Positions 24,756-38,423 of a DNA stretch of 64,000 nt are shown one piece after another. Origin of the DNA: Brevipalpus yothersi. Lineage: Eukaryota > Arthropoda > Arachnida > Trombidiformes > Tenuipalpidae. The position numbers and the translations under genes were made by a program. Location: NCBI GenBank assembly GCA_003956705.1, contig QZCP01000067.1, positions 1 to 64,000 of the forward strand, given 5' to 3'. Within the stretch, counting starts at the first letter, position 1. Every line of letters begins with the position of its first letter. The notes under the pieces are model-generated. The model did no database searches. It had not been told where the DNA came from and worked only from the letters and a program-made list of their open reading frames with translations.

Positions 24756-27700
24756 ATGTCTCTTGTGTTCTTGGAGACAGACTTTTGTAACACAACTGGA
24801 ACAGTGTTCGAAATGTTCAATCGAACTCGAAAAGTGGTCAATATAAGTGAATCCGATGGAAATGATCGAGCAGTTCTGTATTATAAAATACTTTGCCCAC
24901 CCTTGATAATAGCATGCATCATCAGTGTTGCCCTAAATATGGGGCTTTTTTTCGTCGGCACTTTTGGCACAAACCATAAGTCTCCAGTACTCGTCCTCTC
25001 TCTCAATCTTGCCACTACAGACACCATTGCATCACTTCTAAATGGATTGAGCTTCCTTTTCAACTCTTATCTTCCTGTGGTGTTTGGCCATGATCTTGGG
25101 AAACCTTGCCTATTCGTTGTGCTCGAGCTATTCCGAATGTCAGCTTTCATCTCATCTGTTCTCCATCTGTTGGCCCTTGCATCTATCCACTACAATGGCA
25201 CTGTTCGCCCGCTTCATTACAGGTGATTATCACGCATATCTGCTTGATTGACTCTTTTTCTTGTCCAATCGAAATCGCCGAAATCTAAAGGGAACAAATG
25301 AGACAATAGTTAGTGGCACTAATTAAAAGCAAATCGATCAGCGGAAAACCATTCATCAAATCATCCGATGATCTGTCGAAGAGTATCGATTGATTACCGA
25401 TCATAAATTTTTCACCTTAATCTCAGTGGCAGCTCGAGAGATTAGGCAAGATTGAATGACTGCTCATTCTTGACATATAGAGGGCTAATACGGTGTACAC
25501 ATGTTCTTCATTTTATCAGCTTTGAGTCGAGATTTACACTTTCGACTTACCATCTCAATCTTTCTAATGGCAATTGTCTCTACAATGGCTCTGATCTCTT
25601 CAGAGTCTGTCTGAGCCTTAGATTGTTGTTCAAGAAAACCTCGAACTCACGTAGGAATTCACTGATGTCTGCTCATTGTGATCTGTATGATTACATTCCT
25701 GCGATTGAAATAGTAGAATGAAAGCTAATATTTTCCTTAGAACCTCTTGTTTCTTTGATCCTGTAGATGTGACTCATTCTATCCACCTTCTCATTCAAGC
25801 CGCTTTTATTTTTCATGTGAAAATCTTGGAAAGCTCCCCTCAGATACATATTTACTGACAAGAGAAGTAGCTCCCCACTTCAAATCATTCATATTCCCCT
25901 TTGGGAAAGATTTAATTTCTTTTCATATCAAATCGATGACTTCAGCTCAGTGATCAAGTGCTTCCAGTGAATGAATTTCCTAGTCGCTTGGCTTGAAGCT
26001 GAGAAAAACCAGAGAAATATTTCTATTTATTCAAATGATTTCACCCATCATCTGAGAATCTAGGCAGATATATGACTGGAGCTGGAAGTTGAGCCATTTG
26101 ATTTAATTCAGATTTACAAACATCTTTTCAGTGTTTGAGCTCATCGAATAAATAGATTTTTCAGCATCAACACCTCCCATTTACACATACTTGATCGATA
26201 TAAGCTCTTCGCTTACAGTTTACCTTGCAAATTCGAATATCTGTTGTAAGCCAATCAAGAAAATTAGATAATCTTCTAGAAATGAGGTTTCCAAAGTGTT
26301 AAATTCCATGCGAAAAGTCAAAATACATGTATCGCTGAGCAATGTAAATGCATTTCGCTAGAATCTCTTTTTCATCTCTAGTAGATCATAATATGAAAGC
26401 TTATTCACTTATTTCGAAGATTCTAGTTTTTTTCAGTTTGTAAATTCTATTTTGACTGGCTGAAGCTTCCAAGATCAGTTTGAGATCATGTTACCATGTA
26501 AATCAATCACTTATTTTCAGTTTTTCTATGAGAATATTATGAGAAGAAAATTTCTCTAATTTCTCTCAGATTTCTTGTTGAGAGAATAGTCGAATCGTTG
26601 CTCAACACCATACATTTATTAGTTCTGGGTGAAATTAAAACACTCTTCGAGATAAATTCAATAGATTTTCAAACAAGTTGGGTATTTAGAAATAATAGGA
26701 ATCTGAATTCAATCTCAGGCTAATTGAAGTAAGGTTGGGAGAGGACAACTTACCACTCTAAATGCTATCTTTCTTCATTTTATTTAATGCTAGGTTTCCT
26801 GAAGAATTCCATGAATTCTTGTCATTCAGCTCTTACAAGATTGTAGAAGAGATGAAATCTCTCTCACTTGCTAGTTAAAAAATTACTTCAAAGTGGTAGA
26901 ATTCAATATGAATAGCTAGATCTTGGAGACCAAAAATGAACCCTCTCGATACCCTGAAGCTATTCAATTCCACCCTTGGAATTTGATGTTTTCCATTATC
27001 GTAATCCAATCTGTTATTCACTAGGCTTATCAAAATTATTTGTCTCGTTTTTTGAAGTTTAGAAAGCTCTCATGAATGAACAAGCTTGCAAGGTTATAAA
27101 TTTTACTATTAGTAGTGTTTGTCAGCTCCTTTCACGGAGCTCAAAATTGTAAAAAGATGAATCAAGGTACTCTGAATCTCCTGAATCATTTTCCAGAAGC
27201 TTATAAAAGGTTTCTTTGTCATTCACAATTGTCATTTTCTCAGGTTCATTGCTTGAGCACAGGAGAATCATTTTCCATTTCATCTGAAATTGTCTGAGAG
27301 TCTTGCTGTATTGAGGAATATTTTTCTGAGTGAATGCTTTTTATTCACCCTGCTCAATACTCTATAAGCAATTGACACACACACATACAGAGAGAGAGAG
27401 AGCGAAAAATTCAGATAAATTCAGATAAATTCAGATAAATTCAGATAGAATAATCAATACAGTTGGCCGAGATATGGACAGATCTTGTTTCACCCTAAAG
27501 GGTCAAACAATCATCGATCAACAACATCACGATAAGAGTTCGAAATGGTTTTCTTTCTGCATTAGACATAATATCCTGAAGCCTGAATTCAGAATATTTT
27601 GACTGAAAACTGAGTTTTCCAAACTATACTAGTTTCTTACATGTTAGTCCACATGCCTATTTTTACTGAATTCCCTTCTTCAGATCCAATCTCGACAATC

Positions 27701-29704
27701 TAACTGGGCCATTAAAATTGAGACACTGCTAGAATGAAATATCTAGGAAGCAATTTGAACATCCTTAAGGCCTGAGAGTCTGTCGATAAACATTTTTTCT
27801 ACACATCCAGCCGTTTACTATGCAAATCTGAGAGAAAAGTAGCAGAAGATTCCTGTTGAATCGGATTCCTGGAACGATAGTACTCGTAGCCCAGGCTTCT
27901 TCTAGTTTTTACTATTATGGATAGAAAATAAGGTTCCCTGTCACTTTTATTGACTTCATTCGAACAATGACAATTTGAAATTGCTCTCAGAAGCTTGAAA
28001 TAGTGTATCACTTGATAAATGAGGCTAAAACACATTCAACACAAAGTAAATTGGAAGGCTATTCAATCAGGCATATTTTAGCCAACAAAAACTCAAGCAT
28101 GATTAGACTCGCTGGATGCTGGTGTTGTTTCTTATGAAGATTCTCTCCATCTTCATCCATCTTCTAACCTCTAGCTGCTCTTTATTGGCCTTCCATCACT
28201 TTTGTCTCACTTTTACTCTCTCTCTCTTTTTTTCGTAATTTTATACTCTACAGAGTTAGAGCTTGCTGCTCTCACCATGTAACCAGGAGCATCCATTTCA
28301 TCAGTTTAATTTGCTGGCTGATCCCTTTGATTCTCTTCTGTATTTATTTTTCCTCAATACCCTGTCAAGGTGAGTTCTTTGTGCCCATTCTATGTCCATC
28401 CTCATATTACACTAGCGATTCATGAGAAACCTCTCAGAAGTTTCATTGAGGGACCCCTTATGAATAGGATCATCAAATCGATTCACAATCTGCCGAATGA
28501 AGAGAGAATCAATTTTTTCCCAAACAGTTCTTCTTACCAACTTGTTTTTATCAACCAAAAATTCAAAACATCGTTAGCTTGTTGACATGTTGACAATTTG
28601 TTCAGATGATTGATACCAAAAATAATTGCTTAATACTCATGCTTTCCATTCACAGGATTCCAATCTCCAATCTGTGATTACAGTTTTTTTGCTACTAAAC
28701 GGTATCGCTACTTTTACCTTGTTCTTTTCCTATTGCCACTCATCTTCATGCTGATATTGTATGTGAAAATATTTCTTATCATTCGTCAAAATCAACTGAT
28801 ACGACACAAAACAGTGAAAAGTTTGAATGTAAGTCTTCCGAGAGTCAATCTGAGTTCCATTCCAACTTCTTTGGATAAATCAGCAAAAGATGACATTCAA
28901 CTTAATTACCGGAATCATCCTTCTTCCTTACGTCAGCGAGCGATCCTAATCGGTGTGCAAGAAGACAAAAAAACGTCCATCTCCACTCCAACTTCCACTA
29001 ATAATAATAATCTACCAGTAAAATCGGTTCTTATTCTCCGAAATATTCGTCACCTGTGTCGTGGATCATCAGAACCTAATTTAAAAGATAAATCAGGACA
29101 AAATGATGAAAGAGAAAGTGATATTTCTTCTCATGCCTCTGATAGAACCGAAGTGACCGCTTCACCCAATACAACTCCTGTTAACAATCGTAGTTCAGGT
29201 TACTCTGGCCGATCTAATGTTGAAAGAGAGCTAACCGGAGTGGACAATCGACCTGGTGTTCATATTCGATTCGCCGAAGAACGAATTCGATCAAATAATG
29301 TGCATTTTGGTACCTCGAGCAGCCCGAGATTGATGAACACAAGAGCTTTGGTCACCTCTCTCTTGATTCTCGGAACTTATTTGCTATTTTGGGTTCCAGC
29401 TCTGGCATTCCAGGTGCTTACCTGCATTGATGGTTGTCCTTATCCTTACATGGACATTCCAGAAACTATCTTGATTCCTTTAAACTTTGTCACTAACTTT
29501 CTAGTTATCCTAAAAGCTACTGTCGACCCATTCATCTACACTCTGAGAATAAGAGAGGTTCGCTTAACTGTTAAGAAAACTTTCAAGCTCCATTCTGGTG
29601 CTTCACTCAATCCTGCCAGCTCAGCTCATATTTACAGATCCACTGGATCTAACAATTCGTCCTGTCTGAGAAGAGGAGAAACCTCTATTGCTGGAGCCTA
29701 TTGA
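24756..29704 (+). CDS. Rhodopsin-like (class A) orphan G protein-coupled receptor
   Basis: Three coding exons, 24756-25222, 28254-28369 and 28656-29704, splice in frame to a 543-residue receptor. The N-terminus carries three glycosylation sequons (NTT, NRT, NIS). TM1 has N61, TM2 has D89 in NLATTDT, C118 starts TM3, TM4 has W177, TM5 has P222, TM6 has FWVP (W440), and TM7 ends DPFIY (485-489), a DPxxY form. The third intracellular loop is long (about 190 residues), Ser/Thr/Asn-rich and basic at its edges. The DRY position at the end of TM3 reads I144-H145-Y146, although the following VRPLHY is canonical. The ligand is unknown; DPxxY also occurs in melanocortin- and adenosine-type receptors, but no family can be assigned by eye. 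The first intron (about 3.0 kb) is large for this window and the second is 286 nt. Confidence 0.92.
25223..28253. other. GPCR intron 1 (about 3.0 kb)
   Basis: No exon was recognised inside. It contains a 10-bp tandem repeat at 27407-27447 next to a short CA/GA stretch, and otherwise AT-rich sequence. Confidence 0.6.
27407..27447. repeat. AAATTCAGAT tandem repeat, about four units
   Basis: Four near-perfect 10-bp units follow directly on a short GA tract in GPCR intron 1. This is a short minisatellite with no known role. Confidence 0.9.
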
Positions 29705-32700
29705 AAAATTTTCACCACCAAATAGATGAGAATATCTACTGGATTATGATCTTGAGACTTCTCCCCTCTCCTGATTCAAGAGGAAAAATGGAGCTCAAGG
29801 TGATGAAAGGTTGACCCAAGAAGCTTGTTTTCACCATGTTCTTACCATGATGGCCATTCAATTTGATATTTGGATAGATGAATGACAAAAATTGAAATCA
29901 CAATGACAATCCCGTGGCAAGTCACTGAGGTAAAAGTGAATTCAAGAGGTTGAGCTAGAGACAGAGGTGATAAGACTTTTTCAGCTCTTCATCATAGTTT
30001 TGTCCTTCGAGTGATTCTTCTTCTAGCCTATATACTTTTGAATTTGGAGTCATTGCTTGCAACGTTTGACTTTTGTTCTAGAATGAGAGTAAATTAGGAG
30101 AGGTCTGAATTCCTTTGCGACAATGATTGGTATGGAATGAAGATATTTTTCTTCTTCACCTACACACTCACATGTATGTTAGTTTCAGCTGGATGTAGGC
30201 AAAATTAGACAATATTCTGTCGAAAATACTGAAATTTAGGTTAAACTCTCCAGAGCTTGAGCACCCTGTTATTACAATCTAATTTGGAAGATAATAAATG
30301 AACTTCACAAGCTAATTTTGTATTCATTACATGCTGTATGAATAAATGATCATAGTCGCTCACTTGAAAAAATGGTTTATTCCTTTATAGAGAAAACATT
30401 CTTCATTTTTATTGCCTTTTATTGGCCCTCAAAAAAAGGGATGGCTATCCGAGGCTATATGCTGGCTTTGATGATTCAAGATAGAAACCAGTAAATGTGG
30501 CAAAATGATTACCAATATTCCTATCAACACCTCATTATTCTAAACATGGTGATAATTCTCGAGGCAAACGGCTCTTGGTCATTTTATTACCAACCATTCC
30601 GATGGCGAGAGTAGCTAGTATAACAAATTGATTTGATTGACTTGATTATTTCGTTCTCATTTGGGTGTTTGAAGCTTAACTCATGACAGCAAGTAAAAAC
30701 TCATATCCTTTGCCACATGTCGAGCCTGTTTAAAGACATAGAACTGTAAGGTAATGAAATTACCCAAGCAGTCACTTTTCATTTGATAGTTCACAGCTAA
30801 GCTCATTCCTCCACAATCCACGCGAGAAGCAAATGAGGTAAAAGATTGCAAAATAGGGCCCAATATTCTACTGCTATCTCTTCAAAATTCCTTTAGTCGC
30901 TCAATAAACCATGCAACTTGCATGTGTCTATCAATTATGGACGTCATTCTGGATCCAATCCGAAGATCAGAATAGATTCTGCAGTAAGTTCCTACCTGTT
31001 AAATATGATAGGAGTTCACAAAGGAATATTTTCCCCATCACTTTAAATTTAAATTTCTTAGGTCACTCGTTTGATTGTAAATAAACAAATATCATTTCAT
31101 TCTAGACATGAACGTCTGATCACTAACAAGATTGTGAGATGAGTAAGTAAGTAAGAAAATGCACTGAAACAATACTGGTAATTAACTTTGATAGCATTGT
31201 AAAGCTGATTGGCACAAACTTTAAGTATCGTGTAAGATGGATAGAATTCATTGGTTCATTTGTTGAAAGAATTTCTCAAGATTCAGCCATTTACATCTGG
31301 ATACCTTGATCAGAATCTCTAAAATCATGATGTGCAAGTAAATCAGAAGTTGCTCTCCACTTTCTATTGTGATTCTCATCTATTTTGAGAGTATTTTGCT
31401 TTTCACTTATCTACAACTGCAACTTGGATGGAAAAATAAATGTTATTCGAGGTGAAAAATTAGGCTGAATAGTCTATCAGATTGCCGAGGATAGTGTACC
31501 TGATGGCTCAATAAAACCTAGCTGTATTTTGATCAGAAAGAGGAAATTCAGATTAAAGATTTCCATCAGAGGCTGTGATCCTCCATAGAATTAGTACATG
31601 CAACGCTATTCCATCTGATGCTCCAAAAGCCAGCTTACAGTATTTTCAACGGCAGATGAGCCTCATTCTCTACCCTCTGGTAATATCGATCTGTTTGATT
31701 CTTAATTTTGCCGTTTGTTGATTGTCTGAATTTTTTTCCTTTCCGTTTGGCTTCAAGGTTGAGGATAAGAATGGAGGAGGGCCCGAGCATCCCATCTTGA
31801 ATTCTCAATGTTAACAGAGAGAGAGCTAATAGTGGAGAAGACTAGAAGAGCTCTGCAAGCTCATCAGTCTCGGTGTACTATTGTTGTGATTGAACATCAT
31901 TTCCGAAGGAAAATAAATAAAAAAATTCCATGTGAATATAGTTGGGCAGATCATATGAGAGCATGTATCAAGTCAAATCGAATTTCTTCATGCCAGAATA
32001 ATCGAGGTAGATACAAAAGAGAGGGCTATTCTTGACCAAGAAAAGTTATTCAGATCATCAACATCTCATAGCACAAGGTGATATAGTGCATTATGTTAGC
32101 ATCACAAAGTTGATTGATTCAGAGCATTCCTCCAGAATATTTCTCATTTTTGTTTTGTCTGGTCCATTAAGGAACTATACGATAGATGGAAGAATTGATT
32201 CTTGTCCATTTGTAAAGAGACCTGGAGGAGATTTTCCAAGAAGGAGGAGGAGGGATCATCAACGATTCTCCCGAATAGTTTGAGTTCTATGTACACATAC
32301 AAATACTGGTAAGCTATTTCTTGCGATATCCTTTGATGAATTATCATATGGTTTGCAATTCAGTTGTAGAATCACTTTGATCCATCAATTACAGCCTATC
32401 AGATTTGGTTCGTCATCTAAATAGTGATCTGATTTTTTTTCGCGTCAAAAATATATTCTTCGAATTAACAAGCTGGCTTACCTATTTGGAACTACATCAA
32501 GATTGTAGACGAGACTCTCTTAATTTATAGATATAATATTCTTAAAAGAAGATATTTACTCGCAAGCATTCATTTTTTTGCTGACCAAATCTGTTCTCTC
32601 AAATCTGTTCCCTTCTCTCAACTCTCAACTATCCAATGATGAGATAATTCAGGCAGCTTTTATAATTTGATAAGAATCTATCTTCTTCACTTTACCCATT

Positions 32701-34079
32701 ATGATCATCGTTACAGCTCTCATCACACTAGAAACTGTGATAACTCATTGAATTGGAGCAAGATGATCCTCAATTTTGGACAGACATCATCTCGATTGAT
32801 TTGATTCCTTTCGACATGAGAAAGAAAAGAAAAATCATCGAGCTTGAGCGAGGTTCGCGTAGGAAGAAATGAGAATCTTTGCCACAAGTGAGGCTGATCA
32901 TAACCTCTCGGGAAACTGTTCTTCCCATAATATTTAGGATTGCATGAGTAGTTGAGCTGAAAAGAGTTTGAAATTCATTTGAGCTGCTTGAAGTGGAAAA
33001 AACAAAATGAAAACAGCAAAAGAATCTCTTTCCGATCGCCTGATCACTCGAGCTCATAGTAGTAAGCATCATTACTTCTCTCCTCTAACTATACCATTTT
33101 AATGGCGGATTAAGTAGAGAAGAGCAACTAGAAGAATACTCCGCTTTTGTTGACTTGATCCTTTTCTAAGTCCCTGATCAAAATAAATGGTCTCTTCCCA
33201 TCAAACATGGAGAAGGAGCGAAAAAAAGGAACATATCCAACTTACCATGCAGAAACACTTTGCTTCAACCTTTGCCAGCTCTCAATGGACTGCTAGTTGT
33301 TTGCCTCTATTCAGTTTTCATTTTCCTTTCTCAGTTCACTTGATTGATAAACTAAGTGACATTGGAGAGTGGAAAAATATTCTCTACTTCCGCAGAATTT
33401 CGAGCCACTGGTCACATCAAAAGAATTGGACCATTTTTCCTTCACTGCTCCTTTTGACCAGTAAGAACAAAAAGATCAAAATGATACTTTCCAATGAAAA
33501 AAAACACTTTTCTATGTATAGCTCCATGGTGAAAATTGATCGAAGAACATTGTTCAATCTACTCATGAGCTCTATCAGTACTCTTGGGCTCCATGCTTCC
33601 CATGGCTAACGAAATTATAATTTTATATAAAAAAATTTGAGAACTTGGGGAAGATCTTGAAAAATATGATCATGCAAATAAAAATTGAGGATGAACGAGA
33701 GAATAAACTTGAATAATGAGAAAAATTTTATTCTCCGATCAACTGGCCACTTTTTTCACTTTGTATTCATGAAACTTGACAACAACTATTTATTATCAGT
33801 GAAATGCACACCAAGAGAATGACCAAGATTTGATGATTAATTATCACTAAACGAATCGTTGGCCAGTCAAGTGAAAAAAAGCAACACTCAAAGTTAGCGC
33901 TTCGCACTGCACTTGATCAACGTGAAGTGAAGTTGAGTGAAGAAACGTGCTTTTCGATTGTCCATTCTTGAGTGCAGTTTCGCTTGTTTTGTGTGAACCT
34001 CTCTCTCTCTCTCTCTCTCTCTCTGTCTTAATTATCTCAATTAGTGGGATGTGATTTTCTTTACCTTTCTTACTATCCA
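29705..34079. other. Intergenic region between GPCR and COA5
   Basis: The first part is probably the GPCR 3' untranslated region; AATAAA-type words occur near 30293 and 30340. The remainder is AT-rich. Open frames such as 33187-33609 show no domain or splice-supported continuation, so no gene is called. Confidence 0.5.
33999..34024. repeat. (CT)n microsatellite upstream of COA5
   Basis: Thirteen CT units end 55 bp before the COA5 start codon, so the tract is likely in its promoter or 5' untranslated leader. Confidence 0.95.
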
Positions 34080-34459
34080 ATGTCCGAGCTAACCGAGGAG
34101 GACCTCAGCCCTTCCAAACGTGCATGTGAACACATACGAAGGGAGTTCAAAGAATGTATCCTAAACTCTGATTGTGTTACAAAGGTAGTATCTCTTTTAA
34201 TTGATTTATTCGTTCGATGTTTCATCCAAATATGCTCTCTTCTCCTCCATCTAGCACAATTATCATCCCAATGAATGTCTAAAGAAACGTAAAGAATTGT
34301 TGCCAGAAGAATGCTTTAGACTGAATAGTGCTCTTTATGAGTGTAAAAGAACCATGGTGAGTTCCAGACAGATCGAGTTAGTTCCTTGATCAACTATTTC
34401 CTGATGTTGTTCTCTTTTAGTATGATACAAGAAGAAGATTTAGAGGTCGACGAGAGTGA
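34080..34459 (+). CDS. COA5: Cytochrome c oxidase assembly factor 5 (PET191 family)
   Basis: Three exons, 34080-34184, 34255-34356 and 34421-34459, separated by 70- and 64-nt introns, encode about 81 residues. Two CX9C motifs are exact: C-EHIRREFKE-C in exon 1 and C-FRLNSALYE-C in exon 2. Extra cysteines in ILNSDC and NECLKK, the ECKR motif and the terminal DTRRRFRGRRE match the PET191/COA5 signature. The family is a small intermembrane-space protein needed for assembly of respiratory complex IV; twin CX9C proteins are usually imported through the Mia40 disulfide relay. The ATG at 34080 is chosen because the frame upstream has no other ATG and the length matches the family. It is too fragmented to be seen as one open frame. 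Product assignment is strong from the cysteine spacing and C-terminus. Confidence 0.93.
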
Positions 34460-35940
34460 AAAATGGCAGATATTAATAAATGATTGTTGATGCGACCAAG
34501 TTTCCCTCAAAAATCAACATGATAGATGGCTAATGAATCCGTTCATAGTGACGCCCATATGGTCAAGATCACCGGTTTTTATACGTTCCAAATTTGGAAA
34601 ATACTCTGGACAGAAATATACAAAGATAAATCAAGTAGGTTGCCCAAGATATCATCCATATGATTGACTCGACTATAAGGAGAAATGTTGAGTTGTTTCG
34701 CGAATCTTACAATCATGTAAGTTATCGCGATATTACCATGATATTATCATCTCTCACCTCTGTTGATATGTTACCATAGTGAATCGCTGTTAGTGATAGA
34801 GATGTTAGTGAGCAATCAAGATTGATCTTCATACGTTCATATGGGATAAATTCATGGCCACCAAGTCATAACCCTTAGCCTCACAGAGAGGACTCGATTG
34901 CTGGAGATCATGATTTTCCTCGAAATTACATCCATTGGATTTCGTTTTTAGTGCAAAATTTGCACCAGCCGTCGTTGTCTTAGCTGCAGAGTTTCCTGTT
35001 CCTAGGGTAGAGAATGAAATGATTAACAGGTGCTTTAATTTTGGAGGTGGAATCTGTAACAGACACTGTGGCTTCAAATTGTGGCCTTCTCCTTAAATTC
35101 CTTCTTCATAACAAATGAAAGATATCCAAATCTTTAGATTCTTTGATAAATCTTTAATCTATCAAATACTCCTCAAACCATTGAGTTTTTGTATTCTCCA
35201 TTCCTGCGCTTATGACTTTGTATTCAACAAAGGGCGTAGATGTGAGGGAGGTCTTTAGATAGGCAATGTATCCATCTACTCAAAACTCTATTCAAGAACC
35301 AAACAAATAAATTGCTCACTTGAGTAGCTCTGATACTGATGTCTGGGAAAACACAATTGATCAGCCCTGAGTTCCTCTTAAAATTGGAATGAAAATTTCA
35401 AAAATAGGAAGCTTCTGGTAGCAATATTTCATCGTGATGAAATACGATCCTGAATCACTTTGATTGCTGTTGGGAATTGAGGAATTTTTCACTCTGAACA
35501 GATATAAATCATCACTTTTAGATAAACTTGATTGAGATTCACGGATCTAACATGTAAATGATATCAGTGGAAATGGTGTTTGCTCTATGAAAAAAATACA
35601 CAAACTTTCCCTTCATCAGCAATGGAGGAAATTCTTTTTTATACTCTATAATTTTCAAAGTTAAAGATTTAGTTTAGTTTGAGAATAATATATATTTTCA
35701 AGATGCCCAGCATCCATTATCAACATGATGATTTCACAGCAGATTGTCAAATGTATAAAAATGAAATTCAGTCTCATTATTAGTAAGGTCAACATGAGCT
35801 TAAGAATCGTAATCGAGGGGTTATGAGTTATGAGGAAGTCAGTATAACTTTTTGGGGAGATAGGGATGATAAAATAGACTGATTAATTTAATTAATTATT
35901 TGTCCATTTGCGGATGAAATTTTAAGCACAGTATCTGATA
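34460..35940. other. Intergenic region between COA5 and hormone-sensitive lipase
   Basis: The two genes converge on this interval, so it should contain both 3' untranslated regions. A minus-strand open stretch at 34829-34995 preceded by a pyrimidine tract and TAG could be a terminal exon, but it resembles nothing I recognise. No other feature was seen. Confidence 0.5.
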
Positions 35941-38423
35941 TCAATCAGAGTTGAGGCAGTTAGAGATGCACTGTACAACTTCGTTACTGGCTTGAACACC
36001 TTCTTTCAAGAATGGAAGGAAGTTGAGGAAACCATGTTGCAGTCCATCGAAAACTTTCAGAGTTGCTTTGCCTTGCCACTTGTCAGCCATGATGATTGAA
36101 TGATCAAGGAATGGGTCAAAATGCAGCGAGAAAAGATGCAACGAAACTGATGATAGTGATGCAAAATCATCATAGAGAAGAGGTGATATGTATGGACTCG
36201 AAGTAATCTGATACAGTTTATGAACCGTTTTAGTTAATTCTTTTTCATCAGCTCTATACCATGGTTGTGGTGGAGTATTAGGCACAATGAAATCTTTGAT
36301 GGTTTCATAAAGTCGGAAAAGAACCGATCCTAGTCCCCATGATTGAGCTGGAATTTGGCCATCATTCGAATCTTGATGATTAAAGAGTGGAATATAAGCC
36401 TCAAAGCAGCTCAACATCAGCCCTGCTGACAGTAGAGAGTCGCAAGCAGCCAACACCATTGATGGAGTTAATTTCAGGGTGAGATCAAATGGAGCATATA
36501 AACAAACTAGAGATTTGGGTAGGAAAGTATGAAAATGAGGATCTAGTTTGAGGATATCATTGACAACCATCGTCATGCTGGTGATGAGATTTCCTCCAGC
36601 CGAATCGCCTACCAGGACGATAGTTTTGGGAATGTAACCGAGGGCTTCACGAACTTCCTCATTACCACTGGTTACCCATAAATATACGTCAAGGATCTCT
36701 TGGAGAGCCACTGGGAACTTGACTTCGGGTGATAATGAGTAATCAACGCTGAGAATCGGAATGTTCCCCAACTTGTTTGTCCAATCGCAAATAAAAACCT
36801 GATCAACAAGAAATTAGTGAAACTAATGGACAAAAAAAAGATGAAAAATTTCATCACTCACATCATGAGATTCTGGAGTTCCCAAAACGAATCCACCCCC
36901 ATGAACATAGAACGCTAATTGGTCCTTGGGGGGGATCTCTTGACGTCCTTTGTACAACTTGACTCGAACTTTATTACCATCAGATGCTGGATTGATATGC
37001 CGATTCGAATCATCTTGAGATCTTGTTAGCATGTTTTTCTTCTCACTGGACAGAATCCATGTTGTTTGACGTGATACAGGAAAATCTCTCGTCGAAGTGG
37101 AGCCATAAAGAACGAATGGCAAGATTTTACGATAAGCAAATGAGTGTAAAAGAGTTCTCAATTTCATCACGAAAGCGATGTCAGCGTTCTTAATGAGATG
37201 AGCAAATGTGAGTCCACGATGATTTGCATCGAATAGGCACCTGATTCCGTTTGAAAAACTAGTGCTCATAAATGAAAGAGTTAAACTGACTAGTTTAGCG
37301 GTAAATTGTGACCATTCGTTCAACCAAAACGCACAATGTGTACCATATGCGGGACCGATTATCTGATTATCTAGCCTCAGCAGTACACCAAACAATTGAA
37401 CGAACAATGAGACTGATGATGCTCTCAGAGGGGGCTTTGACCCATCAGTTGTTTGGATTATATTTTCCGAATCAATTTCGGTGATCAATTCTCGATCGTT
37501 CACTGCAATTGTCGAGAGAAGAACAAGGTTAAAAACTCTTGAAATCAGAGCAAACAAGAGCTAGAGAGAGATTGAAGTGATGCGTGTGATGACATTTTTA
37601 CCAAATCATCAACACCTGTAACAATGATTGGTTTGATAGGAATGTGTTCGTATATACATGTATGTATACAATGTGTGTGTCTGTATGTGAGTAATGTTAA
37701 CCTACCTTGTAGCAATGAATCCTCTCTTAATTTCTGAAGCACTTCTACAGCAATCAAAGCAAATTCCAATAGATTTGATACATCAGCACTGATTTCAGGA
37801 TCTTTAACATTTTCATAACGTTGAGCACACAAGCGTCCCAGCTTAAGTCCAATCATGAGTAGACTCAAATAACCATTCGCTTTGACACCATTATAATTGT
37901 AATCATCTACCCATTGGGCGATATCTCGACTGTTTTCTTGCAATCTTTTAACTTTTTTAATGATAATTTCATCATGCTCAGCCAGTAAAATGAGTTCATC
38001 ACAAACATGGCTCAGCTCCACGGCTATCTGATTGGCAGGACCTGAAAGGTATACAAATTGAAAAGTGAAAGATGGAGAAGAAGGAATAAAGAAAGTGAAA
38101 AAAATTGTTATAATTCCGTGGAAATCAATCTAGAGAGGATATTATGTTTTAGATGGTGCATTATCATTATTGTTGTTGAAAGGAATCCGGAATCAAATCA
38201 GGTGACACGGTGAAGAAACAGGATAGCCACTACTACGAAATGCTGGCCTCGATCATCAACAGTACGAACTTTTAACTGTCACATTGTTCTACTTACACGA
38301 TGAACCGTCGGCCCATTTACTGTAGCAATATTCGATAAGTTCGAATAAGCTGACGGAAGAATCTTTCAACAGATCAGATCTCATAGCTTTCAGAATAGCA
38401 TCAAATGTTGTATACTGTAACAT
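35941..38423 (-). CDS. LIPE: Hormone-sensitive lipase
   Basis: Four coding exons on the minus strand, 38423-38297, 38041-37706, 37502-36862 and 36798-35941, splice in frame to about 653 residues. The catalytic domain has the oxyanion-hole motif VHGGGFVLGT (HGG near 355), the nucleophile elbow GDSAGGN (Ser near 434), the acid in HFDPFLD (Asp near 596) and the base in LQHGFLNF (His near 623). YSLSPEVKFPVAL is also typical of the family. The N-terminal domain shows the HSL-specific pattern KANGYLSLL. The enzyme hydrolyses diacylglycerols and sterol or retinyl esters at lipid droplets. The chain is shorter than mammalian HSL because the regulatory insert before the catalytic Asp is much reduced. 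The start is uncertain: the first in-frame ATG is at 38423, but the frame is open to 38525 and an acceptor-like CCAG at about 38490 could join an upstream exon. Confidence 0.95.

Noticed and set aside
33187..33609. 140-codon plus-strand open frame
   Set aside because: There is no recognisable domain, the composition is that of random AT-rich sequence, and no splice or polyadenylation support was found.
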